This document shows positions 44,727 to 53,367 of a DNA stretch of 64,000 nt, piece by piece (the first letter of the stretch is position 1; each line of letters opens with the position of its first letter). The position numbers were made by a program, and so were the translations under genes. Below the pieces are notes generated by a model, which did not search any database, was not told where the DNA came from, and saw only the letters and a program-made list of their open reading frames with translations. Source of the DNA: an uncultured Moraxella sp. Lineage in GTDB: Bacteria > Pseudomonadota > Gammaproteobacteria > Pseudomonadales > Moraxellaceae. The stretch covers positions 1 to 64,000 of the forward strand of contig NZ_CAMCBS010000008.1 of the NCBI RefSeq assembly GCF_945873075.1, read 5' to 3'.

Positions 44727-46300
44727 TGCAACTGTGCCCACCCATTTTGATCTTCTATATACAGCAACATAGCTAGACCTTGCGCAAACAGATGAACCTC
44801 TTGTCCTGACATGTTGGCATTTTGATAAAGAAAAATATTGCCAGCTTCGGCCAACTCAATTGATCTCTGATTTTGCAAAGTAAAGCCTTTATGCAAACCA
44901 TGCGCATCCCCGATTGCCGCCTGCTGACGAATATCAAACCCTTGATAGCGATAGTCGATGGGTATATTATGCCATTGTTGTGCAATGGCAACAAAAGCAT
45001 TGCATAGCTCACTATCATAGCACTCTTGAGTGGTTGGGGCGAGTTCAGGCTTGTGATAAACTGCCATTATATTGCTGTAATCGGTTGTGACCACCGTATT
45101 TGATGCATCGGGTGTGGGTTGTGTGCCAGTGCCTGCATTCTGATAAATCCAACCTTTTAGGGAGGTGTATTGAGGGGTGTTGCAAGTACTTAGATTGCTA
45201 TTTGTTGCACAAAAATTTCCATGGTAGTCAACATGAAACCAACCATTGTTATAATGAGCATCATTTGTATCGGTGGTGATGATTAGTTCCTCGCCTTGAG
45301 GGATAATGCCAAGAATTGAACAGTTAGCCGAGGCGCATTCATATAAATAAATATCTTGGGCTGTTGTAATAATTTCTCCTAATTGGTGTATTGCTTGTGG
45401 GCTGTTAGATTTGATTGATGGTGTTGATTCAACAGAGTTGTTGGACTGCTGATGCGTATTTTCGCCATCTTGATTTGCTAGGCTTATAGTTTGGCGTATT
45501 TCTGAAACAGCGATCGCTAGCATCGCAAGGTTGATGGCTATCAAAAGAAGGGATAGGTAGATAAAAGAATAGTCGTATCTTGCATTCTCATGTTGGAAAT
45601 TTTTGTTTGGGATACGCGGATCGGCACCGAATTGATTTACGCCTTTTGTAGCTGGTGCAAAAAGTATAATTAGCTGAACAAAAGGTAAAGCTGTCCACCA
45701 GCCACTATAGTTGCAGTCATGTAATCTTTTGATGGAAATAAATGTGATGAACAAATATGGAATTAGCTCTAGTATTAAAAGTGCCATCATAGATAACACA
45801 GGGATTTCGCCTGTAATTGCAGCATCCATACCTAGATGAACTCCAGCGTCATGAGTAAGATTTCGAATAAATATTGCAAGAACAGCGGTCGGGATAAATA
45901 GCAGAATATAAGTGCGTCTCCTCATGCGACCATGCATTGACCAAAAAGAATGCAAGGCATGCTTGGTCTGTGCTGAATAATAGGTGAAGTCATGCCTCTG
46001 ATGGGGATTGGCTCTTTCATGATCGTTGGAGCGCTGGTAATTATAAGTGCGCTTAGTGTTTTGAGAATATTGTGTTTCTTGTGCATCAATCCACTGATCA
46101 TATTGGGCTCGACGGCTGGGATCCGACAGGACTTCATAAGCTTCATTGATGCTTTTCATCTTTTGTTCGGCGTCAGAATTGTTTGGGTTCTTATCTGGAT
46201 GATATTTGCTCGCAAGTGCTTTGTAAGCGGCTTTAATAACTTCGGGTTGTGCATCGCGTGATACACCAAGGCTGTCGTAGTGGGTATGAATCTTGGTCAT
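44723..46300 (-). CDS. J-domain membrane protein with DUF805 and SH3-like regions
   Basis: The 525-residue product begins with a J-domain (about 7-72) carrying the HPD motif at 34-36, so it should stimulate an Hsp70. Next is a DUF805-type membrane region (about 120-225; start [13 protein letters not shown], later [15 protein letters not shown] and FGADPR). A further membrane helix (about 245-265) leads into a probable periplasmic or extracellular part with SH3-like sequence ([35 protein letters not shown]). The last 150 residues are unassigned. This domain order is unusual. It converges on the XRE gene with a 4-base overlap. Confidence 0.8.
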   Translation of the reverse strand: MTKIHTHYDSLGVSRDAQPEVIKAAYKALASKYHPDKNPNNSDAEQKMKSINEAYEVLSDPSRRAQYDQWIDAQETQYSQNTKRTYNYQRSNDHERANPHQRHDFTYYSAQTKHALHSFWSMHGRMRRRTYILLFIPTAVLAIFIRNLTHDAGVHLGMDAAITGEIPVLSMMALLILELIPYLFITFISIKRLHDCNYSGWWTALPFVQLIILFAPATKGVNQFGADPRIPNKNFQHENARYDYSFIYLSLLLIAINLAMLAIAVSEIRQTISLANQDGENTHQQSNNSVESTPSIKSNSPQAIHQLGEIITTAQDIYLYECASANCSILGIIPQGEELIITTDTNDAHYNNGWFHVDYHGNFCATNSNLSTCNTPQYTSLKGWIYQNAGTGTQPTPDASNTVVTTDYSNIMAVYHKPELAPTTQECYDSELCNAFVAIAQQWHNIPIDYRYQGFDIRQQAAIGDAHGLHKGFTLQNQRSIELAEAGNIFLYQNANMSGQEVHLFAQGLAMLLYIEDQNGWAQLH

Positions 46301-46565
46301 AAAGCTATATTGGATTTATAAATACAGTAAAGATTTTGCAATTAATTGGCAATAAGTTTATAGTAAATATGCTAATAAAAGCAATAGTTATTATAAAAAT
46401 ACTTATGACTGTAAATTTGAAGAAGAATTGTTGAATGTGCATGCGTTTACATTAATACATAAGATTGATAAGATACATCTGAAATAAAATGTATTAACAC
46501 AGTGTTTTATTAGCCACCCCCCAATTATGATACAATACCCCAAATCGTATCCACCGAAGAACATC

Positions 46566-47435
46566 ATGCCCAAAACTCCCCACACTGACACAGGTTCATT
46601 TCTCGGCTCGCTATGGATGGTCGCGGGGTCGGTGTGTTTTACCGTGATGGGGATTTTGGTCAAGATGACAGGGCTGAGATTCGCCATGCACGAGTATGAG
46701 CTGGTGTTTTGGCGAGTGGCGTTTGCTGCGGTGGTGCTTGGTGTGCAGGCGATGCTGATAGGTCAGTCTTTTGCCACCGCTTATCCCAAAGAACATTTTT
46801 GGCGGTCATTGGCAGGCACGACAGCACTGTGCATGATTTTTTATAGTATCAATCATCTGCCTTTGGCGACGGCGACGACTTTTAGCAATACTTCGGCGAT
46901 ATTTTTGGCGATTTTGTCAGTGGTGATTTTAAAGCAGATGCCAAGCCGTACCACTTGGTTTGCCCTGATACTTGGCCTGATTGGCATTGGGCTGATACTA
47001 CGCCCGAGTATCTTGGGGCATGGCGTGCTACCGACTTTGATGGGGCTTGGCGGTGGTGCGATTGCAGGCTATGCCTATTTGCAGGTGCGAGAGCTGTCAC
47101 TGCTTGGTGAGCCGTCGTGGCGGATTGTGTTTTATTTTTCGGCATTGGCGACTGTGCTATCAGCGGTGGCGAGTACGGTGGTTGGTTGGACGCCATTGCG
47201 TCTTGAGATGTTGCCGTATTTGCTTGGCATTGGTGTGACAGCGATAGGTGGGCAGATGCTGATGACGCACGCTTATAAGGTCGGGCGTAAGTTTATGGTA
47301 TCGGCATTAGGCTATCTGTCGGTGGTGCTATCCACGCTGTATGGGGTGGTGGCGTTTGATGAAGTGCTACCGATGATGGCGATGGTGGGGATTGGGCTTG
47401 TGATTGTCAGTGGGATTTTGGCGGGTAAGAAATGA
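46566..47435 (+). CDS. EamA-family (DMT) transporter
   Basis: The 289-residue product has ten hydrophobic segments in two EamA repeats, as in drug/metabolite transporters such as RhaT or S-adenosylmethionine transporters. Features include VAGSVCFTVMGILVKMTGLR, FYSINHLPLATATTFSNTSA in repeat 1 and YLSVVLSTLYGVVAFDEVLP in repeat 2. I use the ATG at 46566; the earlier one at 46527 overlaps a likely -10 (TACAAT). The substrate is unknown. Confidence 0.9.
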   Translation: MPKTPHTDTGSFLGSLWMVAGSVCFTVMGILVKMTGLRFAMHEYELVFWRVAFAAVVLGVQAMLIGQSFATAYPKEHFWRSLAGTTALCMIFYSINHLPLATATTFSNTSAIFLAILSVVILKQMPSRTTWFALILGLIGIGLILRPSILGHGVLPTLMGLGGGAIAGYAYLQVRELSLLGEPSWRIVFYFSALATVLSAVASTVVGWTPLRLEMLPYLLGIGVTAIGGQMLMTHAYKVGRKFMVSALGYLSVVLSTLYGVVAFDEVLPMMAMVGIGLVIVSGILAGKK

Positions 47436-47491
47436 GCCTACCCACCCAAAAAGCGACACAGCTGTGCTACAATAGCCGATAATTTTTATTA

Positions 47492-48307
47492 ATGCCCGAA
47501 ACCATGCTGACCTGCCCAATCTGCCAACAGTCTTTGACACTGACCCAAAAAAGCTACCGCTGTCCATCCAATCACAGCTTTGATATCGCCAAAGAAGGCT
47601 ATGTCAATCTGCACGTCGTCCAGCACAAAAAGAGCAAAAATCCCGGTGATACGCCCGAGTCAGTAGCGGCACGCCGTGCGTTTTTGTCGGCGGAGTATTA
47701 TCAGCCACTCAAAGATGCCATCAAGCAGACGCTATCGTCACTGCCTACCAAGACAGTGCTGGATATCGGCTGCGGTGAAGGCTACTATACCGATGGCTTG
47801 GCAGATGTCGCCGAGCAGGTGATAGCGATTGATATCGCCAAATCAGCGGTGCAAATCGCTGCCAAAGCGGACAAGGCACAGCGTATCACTTGGGTGGTGG
47901 GTACAGGTGCAGTATTGCCTGTGGCGGATGGTGCGGTGGATGTCTGCACGAGTCTATTTAGCCCCTTGCCAAAAGATGAGATGTGCCGAGTACTGACGGC
48001 AGATGGGTATTTGGTCGTGGCGACGCCAGCACCGCATCATCTGTATGCCATGCGTCAGGCGTTGTTTGGACAAGTGATTGCCCATGAGCCTAAGAAATTC
48101 ATCGCAAGCCTTGCCCCAGAGTTTGCACTCATCGATGAGCGGATTATTCATGCGGATATGACGCTTGATAATACGAGCCTTAAGCACCTGATTGCCATGA
48201 CGCCTTATGCATACAAGGCAAAAGCTGACAAACGAGCCGAGCTTGAACGCTTTGATACGCTTGATGTGCGTGGCGAATTTTGTGTGTATGTATTTAAGAA
48301 GTGCTAA
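47492..48307 (+). CDS. rlmA: RlmA-type 23S rRNA guanine-N1 methyltransferase
   Basis: RlmA methylates G745 (or G748 in RlmA-II) in 23S rRNA. The 271-residue product begins with the family's zinc-binding element (LTCPICQQSL ... YRCPSNHSFD: Cys8, Cys11, Cys24, His28). The SAM-binding motif VLDIGCGEGYYTDGLAD (about 90-106) and a motif IV region CTSLFSPLP follow. A -10-like TGCTACAAT lies just upstream. Which G is modified cannot be told from the sequence. Confidence 0.9.
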   Translation: MPETMLTCPICQQSLTLTQKSYRCPSNHSFDIAKEGYVNLHVVQHKKSKNPGDTPESVAARRAFLSAEYYQPLKDAIKQTLSSLPTKTVLDIGCGEGYYTDGLADVAEQVIAIDIAKSAVQIAAKADKAQRITWVVGTGAVLPVADGAVDVCTSLFSPLPKDEMCRVLTADGYLVVATPAPHHLYAMRQALFGQVIAHEPKKFIASLAPEFALIDERIIHADMTLDNTSLKHLIAMTPYAYKAKADKRAELERFDTLDVRGEFCVYVFKKC

Positions 48308-48373
48308 CCAAGCCAGCTGATGATTTACAAAAAATAACACAAAGCGGCGCGAGCTGATCAATGAGCGTGTTAG

Positions 48374-48392
48374 AATAAGAATTATTCTTATT
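48374..48392. promoter_or_regulatory. Fur-box-like palindrome before the tannase-like gene
   Basis: AATAAGAATTATTCTTATT is a perfect palindrome of two 9-bp arms around a single central T, directly upstream of the coding start. Its length and sequence resemble Fur boxes, suggesting iron-dependent repression. A -10-like TAGAAT (48371-48376) overlaps its edge. Confidence 0.55.
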
Positions 48393-48406
48393 TTGAGTAT
48401 ATTTTT

Positions 48407-50049
48407 ATGAAAACACCACAGTTATTTGGCATCAGTGCGTTGGCTGCCAGTGTTGCCTTGGCAGGATGCTCTACCATCGCATCGACCATTACGCACATCA
48501 ATGAGAATCCTATTAATATCAGTGTCATTGATGGTAAATTGCCAAGCATAACGGCCACTCAGTCAAAAACTGCCAAGCCATTGCAGTTTGATGTCAATCA
48601 TTATAAACCGCTTGATGTCACGGTGGATAACCAAACCATCAAAGTGCGTGCCTATGAGAACATCGTCTATGTCGCAAATCCTGTGGACACCGCTTATCAG
48701 TCGATGAATATTTATATCCCCGAAAGTTATTTTGAAGATAAATCCATCAATGGCTATACGGCAAGCACAGCGCCGATTTTTATGCCTAATGCGGTCGGCG
48801 GCTATATGCCTGCTAAGCCCATGACGGTAGGCACAGGTCGTGATGGTAAGCCAAATAGCGTGGCACAGGCACTGCATCGTGGCATGATTGTGGCATCAGC
48901 AGGGGCAAGGGGTCGCACGCTAAAGAGCGAGCAGGGCGAGTATTATGGCAAAGCCCCCGCAGCGATTGTGGATTTAAAGGCGGCGGTGCGTTATCTGAAG
49001 GCAAATGATGGCGTGATGGCAGGCGATGCGGGTAAAATCATCGTCAATGGCACATCGGCAGGCGGTGCGATGACGGCACTGCTTGGGGCGACGGGCGATA
49101 GCGCAGACTATGAGCCGTATTTGCAGAAATTGGGCGCTGCCAAAGCGTCTGACAGTGTGTTTGCGGTGTCAAGCTACTGCCCGATTACCAATCTTGAGCA
49201 CGCTGATATGGCGTACGAGTGGCAATTGGCTGATGTCGTGGATTACAAAAAAATGTCTGTTACCATGCTGGACTATAATGTCAAGCGTGAGCTAGTGCCG
49301 GGTCGATTGACTGACAAAGAAAAGCAAATCGCCCAACTGCTTAAAGCAGATTTTCCAAGCTATATCAATGGCTTAAAGCTAAAAGGTCGTGATGGTAAGC
49401 TTTTGAGCCTAGATAAAGATGGCAGCGGCAGCTTTAAAAACGAAGTGCTGTATTATCTGAATAAATCGGTCAATACGGCACATAAGCAAGGCGTGGATTT
49501 GAGCAGTTATACCTTTTTGGCGCAAAAAAATCAGCCGAGCCGTATTATATCGCCGATTATAGTGAGTTTTTAAAGACTTATACAGGTCGCTCAAAAACAC
49601 CGCCTGCCTTTGATGCACTGGATTTGTCCGCAGGTGAGAATAATTTGTTTGGGGATAATGCGACCGACAACCGCCATTTTACTGCCTTTTCGGTCAAGCG
49701 CAACACCGCCACCGATGCCAAAGTCGCAGATGGTCATACGGTAAAACTGATGAACCCGATGGCATATTTGGATGACAACACTGCCAACACCGCACAGCAT
49801 TGGCGTATCCGTCACGGCGCTAAAGACACTGACACGGGCTTTGCCATCCCTGTGATTTTGGCGACCAAGCTTGCCAATCAGGGCAAAAATGTCGATTTTG
49901 CAATGCCGTGGGATAAGGGGCATGGCGGTGATTATGATTTGGATGAGTTATTTGCTTGGGTAGATGGCATCGCCAAAGCCAAGACGACAGCCAAAACTAC
50001 CCAAATGACCAACACAGCACAACCTACCCAATCATCAAACACTTATTAA
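48407..50049 (+). pseudogene. Subtype-B tannase-like alpha/beta-hydrolase lipoprotein, interrupted at an A7 run
   Basis: Frame 0 (48407-49573) encodes 388 residues with a lipobox ALAGC (Cys21), GASAGGA-like nucleophile motif GTSAGG (Ser217) and the SYCPITNLEHADMAYEW block typical of bacterial subtype-B tannases (galloyl esterases). It then ends at a stop. The rest of the family sequence continues in the -1 frame: YYIADYSEFLKTYTGRS, HWRIRHGAKDTDTGFAIP and DKGHGGDYDLDELFAW, to 50049. These hold the expected catalytic Asp and His. The break coincides with A7 at 49524-49530. A one-base deletion or a sequencing error would cause it; -1 slippage on A7 would restore it. If not rescued, the protein lacks two catalytic residues. 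Confidence 0.85.
49524..49530 (+). other. A7 homopolymer at the frame break
   Basis: Seven A follow GCGC. In frame 0 the codons are CAA AAA AAT CAG; re-reading one A gives CAA AAA AAA TCA GCC GAG, which is exactly the continuing tannase frame. A homopolymer this long favours replication slippage, RNA polymerase slippage or -1 ribosomal frameshifting. Confidence 0.8.
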
Positions 50050-50055
50050 TCTTAT

Positions 50056-50092
50056 CAGCCATCAGCTACTATTTGTACTGATGGCTGTTTTT
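50056..50092 (+). terminator. Terminator after the tannase-like gene
   Basis: CAGCCATCAG pairs with CTGATGGCTG around a 12-nt loop, then TTTTT. Confidence 0.85.
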
Positions 50093-50148
50093 ATGTTTGG
50101 CTTGAGGGTGACAGGATAAGATTTTGCATTATTTTTAAAGCTTTGTTA

Positions 50149-50162
50149 TGATAAGCTTATCA
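50149..50162. promoter_or_regulatory. Palindrome before the DUF3298 gene
   Basis: TGATAAGCTTATCA is a perfect 14-bp palindrome, followed by TTATCAGC. The series GATAAG-CTTATC-ATTATC loosely fits the hexamer model of Fur binding. It is weaker than the site at 48374. Confidence 0.3.
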
Positions 50163-50188
50163 TTATCAGCTTATTTTTGGAGATAAGA

Positions 50189-51010
50189 ATGACAAAGCGT
50201 AGCAAGATAAGTGTGTTCGGCAGTGCGTTGATGACTGTCTTGATGATGACAAGCGCGGCGCAGGCGAGCGATATTTATATTCAGCCCAAAGCGGTTGAGA
50301 TTGATAGTACGCTGTACGAACGCTGCGGCGAGTATTGTCCCGAGATGGATTATCAGCTGATACACACAGGGCAGATGTGGCTTGATAGTATTATTAATAA
50401 AGATGTACTTGCCATCATCGATGTGATGGATGAAAACGACCCAAACTCTGCCATCGCCAAGCAGGCCAAAGCTTTTTATGATAAGCCATTGGTCACCGAC
50501 CGTGAGCTTGCCCGTGAGCTAAATCGCATTACCGATAATCTTATCCGAGCCGTGAATACCGCGCGTGCCGAAGACAGCATTTATAGCTATTCGGTAATGG
50601 CGACGCCGTCGATGGTGGGTATGCACAAGGGGCTGGTGTTGATGCGGATTGATGGTGATATTTATACAGGTGGTGCGCATAATTTGCCAAGTAGCTATTA
50701 CTATGTCTTTGATTTACAAAATAAAAAACAGCTAAACCTGGCTGATGTCATCATCGCAGGACAAGAAGATACCCTTGAGCAAAAACTGTATGCCAAGTTT
50801 TATGACTATCTGATACAGATGGATGTCGAACCGTCAAGCATTATGGAGAGTTGGGAATTTGCGGTGACGGATAATTTTGTGTTTGATGAGACGGGGGTGG
50901 AATTTTTGTATCAGCCGTATGAGATTACGCCCTATGTCTTTGGGATGCCATCGCTACATCTCAGCTATGCCGAGCTTAAAGGTATCCTAAAATCGCAATA
51001 CCTAAAATAA
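50189..51010 (+). CDS. DUF3298 domain periplasmic protein (RsiV C-terminal-like)
   Basis: The 273-residue product has a Sec signal peptide ending AQA-SD (about residue 27). It ends with the DUF3298 domain known from anti-sigma factor RsiV: GGAHNLPSSYYYVFDLQNKK, NFVFDETGVEFLYQPYEI and SLHLSYAELKGILK. An N-terminal DUF4163-like part may precede it. I use the ATG at 50189 with GGAG upstream, over the TTG at 50177. Without a membrane helix it is probably soluble in the periplasm; RsiV binds lysozyme, but such a role here is only possible. Confidence 0.82.
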   Translation: MTKRSKISVFGSALMTVLMMTSAAQASDIYIQPKAVEIDSTLYERCGEYCPEMDYQLIHTGQMWLDSIINKDVLAIIDVMDENDPNSAIAKQAKAFYDKPLVTDRELARELNRITDNLIRAVNTARAEDSIYSYSVMATPSMVGMHKGLVLMRIDGDIYTGGAHNLPSSYYYVFDLQNKKQLNLADVIIAGQEDTLEQKLYAKFYDYLIQMDVEPSSIMESWEFAVTDNFVFDETGVEFLYQPYEITPYVFGMPSLHLSYAELKGILKSQYLK

Positions 51011-51020
51011 TGATAATTGG

Positions 51021-51056
51021 CACACCGCAGTCATCATCTTGCGGTGTGTTTTTTTA
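51021..51056 (+). terminator. Terminator after the DUF3298 gene
   Basis: CACACCGCA pairs with TGCGGTGTG around a 10-nt loop and is followed by TTTTTTT. The trpE promoter (TGC TATGAT, 51077-51085) lies just beyond. Confidence 0.88.
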
Positions 51057-51121
51057 TAAAAATTTTGATAAAATTATGCTATGATAATAACAATTTTTTA
51101 TCAAATTCATGGATTATAACA

Positions 51122-52636
51122 ATGTCAAATCCGATGACCAAAGACGAATTTTTGCAATTCAAACACCGTGGCTACAGCCATGTGCCACTCATCAAAAAAC
51201 GCCTGATGGACGATGCGACGCCTGTGTCGGTCTTTGCCAATATCCGTAAATTGAACCCAAAAGCCTATTTGTTCGAGTCGGTGGTCGGTGGTGAGCGATT
51301 TGCCCGCTATTCGATGATTGGACTGGGTAAGGGCGTGTATTTTGAATACCAAGACGGCGTGATGAAAGTTGGCAGTGAGCTTGTCGGTGTGGTATCGAGC
51401 ACCAAGACGGACAAGCCATTTGATGAGATTCGTAAGTTTATGGCGCAGTTTACCATGCCGACGACCGATGATGTGCCTGCGTTGCCGGTGTTTAGCGGTG
51501 GTTTGGTGGGGTATTTTGGCTATGATTTGATTCGTACCATTGAGCCATCGGTGGGGCAGTCGGATGCGCCCAATCCATTGAATTTACCTGATTTGTGGCT
51601 GATGCTATCGACCGAAGTGGTGGTGTTTGATAATCTTGAGCATACCTTGTCCATCGTTGTCTATGCCAATAGCGAGCTTGAAAATGGCTATGAAGATGGA
51701 CTCGTGCGCCTAGCTGCTATCGAGCAGGCATTGGGCGAGCGACCTGATTTGAGCACGACCACAAGAGCCAAGCCAAACTTTGTGTCTGCCACAGGGCAGG
51801 ATAAATTCTGCAAAGATGTCAAGAAAATCAAAGACTATATCCTAGCAGGCGATGTGATGCAGGTCGTGCCAGCACAGCGGATGACGGCGGAGTTTGATGG
51901 GGATGCTTTGAGCGTGTATCGGGCACTGCGTTATCTGAATCCATCGCCATATCTGTTTATGCTACATGGTGAGACCTTTGGCGCAGGTAAATCGCCATTT
52001 GATATCATCGGTGCATCGCCTGAGATTCTCTCTCGTATCGAAGATGGTACGGTCACGGTGCGACCATTGGCAGGCACTCGCCGTCGTGGGCGAGATACGG
52101 CAGAAGATTTGGCGCTTGAAGCTGAGCTACTTTCCGACCAAAAAGAAATCGCCGAGCATCTGATGCTGATTGATTTGGGGCGTAATGACATCGGGCGAGT
52201 GTGCCAAATCGGCTCGGTCAAGGTGACGGATAAGATGTTTATCGAACGCTACTCGCAGGTGATGCATATCGCTAGCAATGTCGAAGGTCAAGTGCGTGAT
52301 GATGTCGATGCGCTAGATGTGTTTTGTGCGACTTTTCCGGCAGGTACGCTGTCAGGTGCGCCCAAGATTCGAGCCATGCAAATCATCGATGAAGTCGAGC
52401 CTGTACGCCGTACGGTGTTTGGCGGGGCGATTGGCTATCTGGGTTGGCATGGCAATATGGATACGGCGATTGCCATTCGCACCGCAGTGATGAAAGATGG
52501 TAAGGTTCATGTCCAAGCAGGGGCAGGCGTGGTCGCTGATTCTGACCCGATGGCAGAATGGGATGAAACCAACAAAAAAGCACTTGCCATCATCAAGGCT
52601 GTAGAAATGGCGTGTGATGGGCTTGAGATTGGGTAA
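51122..52636 (+). CDS. trpE: Anthranilate synthase component I
   Basis: TrpE makes anthranilate from chorismate, with the glutamine amidotransferase TrpG. The 504-residue product begins MSNPMTKDEFLQFK and includes LFESVVGGERFARYSMIG (the tryptophan-binding region contains ESV), PLAGTRRRG, ERYSQVMHIASNVEG, TFPAGTLSGAPKIRAM and VQAGAGVVADSDP. I use the ATG at 51122; the open frame extends upstream through the terminator and promoter, which cannot be coding. trpG, trpD and trpC are not adjacent. No attenuator leader peptide was identified. Confidence 0.96.
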   Translation: MSNPMTKDEFLQFKHRGYSHVPLIKKRLMDDATPVSVFANIRKLNPKAYLFESVVGGERFARYSMIGLGKGVYFEYQDGVMKVGSELVGVVSSTKTDKPFDEIRKFMAQFTMPTTDDVPALPVFSGGLVGYFGYDLIRTIEPSVGQSDAPNPLNLPDLWLMLSTEVVVFDNLEHTLSIVVYANSELENGYEDGLVRLAAIEQALGERPDLSTTTRAKPNFVSATGQDKFCKDVKKIKDYILAGDVMQVVPAQRMTAEFDGDALSVYRALRYLNPSPYLFMLHGETFGAGKSPFDIIGASPEILSRIEDGTVTVRPLAGTRRRGRDTAEDLALEAELLSDQKEIAEHLMLIDLGRNDIGRVCQIGSVKVTDKMFIERYSQVMHIASNVEGQVRDDVDALDVFCATFPAGTLSGAPKIRAMQIIDEVEPVRRTVFGGAIGYLGWHGNMDTAIAIRTAVMKDGKVHVQAGAGVVADSDPMAEWDETNKKALAIIKAVEMACDGLEIG

Positions 52637-52651
52637 TCTGCCAGCCGAACC

Positions 52652-52688
52652 AAAATCCGCATCAATCAAAGACTGATGCGGATTTTTA
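52652..52688 (+). terminator. Terminator after trpE
   Basis: AAATCCGCATCA pairs with TGATGCGGATTT across a 9-nt loop, then TTA. Confidence 0.85.
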
Positions 52689-52795
52689 TTTGACACAGTG
52701 TGTTTTTTTTTGATGTTTGCTATTAAACTGCTATTAAAGGCGCTTGGATTTTGTGCCTGTAACAAACAGATCATTACTGTGATTGATGTGGTTTG

Positions 52796-52804
52796 TGCTA
52801 TAAT
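52796..52804 (+). promoter_or_regulatory. Extended -10 promoter of the pseudopilin operon
   Basis: TGCTATAAT at 52796-52804, 24 bases before the pseudopilin start; TTACTG at 52774-52779 is a distant -35 candidate (19-bp spacer). Confidence 0.5.
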
Positions 52805-52828
52805 TCGCTGACAAGATAAGGGGTTCAG

Positions 52829-53356
52829 ATGCAAAAAGGCTTTACGCTCATTGAGATGCTTGTGGTGTTAGCGATTATCGCTGTGATGGCGATGGTGGCG
52901 ATACCTGCTTATCATGCGATGATGCAGCGATTCGAGTCCCAAAGTAGCAAACGGCATATTGCCGAAGCGATTCGCCGTGCTAAGATTGAAGCCAATTTAC
53001 ACCAAAAAGACATCATTTTATGCCCTTATGGTGTCAATGAGCAGTGTGATAGACTAGGGCAGGTGGGTTTGCTGGTATTTGTTGATAAAAATAGCAATAA
53101 CCGCTTGGATGATGCGGACATTGTTTCGATGAAACAGCCGCTTGATTTGCGCTACGGGTTATTGTCCATGCGGGTATCACTTGGGCGGCACTATATCAAA
53201 TTCATGAGCGATAATGCCAAACCGCGTGGACACATTGGCAATATTCGCTACTGCAACACTGAACAAAACAACAGTCTAAGCCATCTGACGACCATCAATA
53301 TGCATGGCGTGGTTACAGCCAAATCGGGTGATGTGGTGAGTATTGACTGCGGATAA
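52829..53356 (+). CDS. Type IV minor pilin / GspH-FimT family pseudopilin
   Basis: The 175-residue product has a prepilin leader MQKG-FTLIEMLVVLAIIAVM: the peptidase cuts after Gly4, Phe becomes the first residue, and the Glu at +5 is kept. The hydrophobic helix is followed by a globular head with two possible disulfides (ILCPYGVNEQC and IRYCNTEQ ... VSIDCG at the end). This suits a minor pilin such as FimT/FimU that primes type IV pilus assembly and DNA uptake. It is the first gene of a probable operon with the nucleotidase. No other pilus gene is present in the window. Confidence 0.9.
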   Translation: MQKGFTLIEMLVVLAIIAVMAMVAIPAYHAMMQRFESQSSKRHIAEAIRRAKIEANLHQKDIILCPYGVNEQCDRLGQVGLLVFVDKNSNNRLDDADIVSMKQPLDLRYGLLSMRVSLGRHYIKFMSDNAKPRGHIGNIRYCNTEQNNSLSHLTTINMHGVVTAKSGDVVSIDCG

Positions 53357-53367
53357 GAGATAAGATT

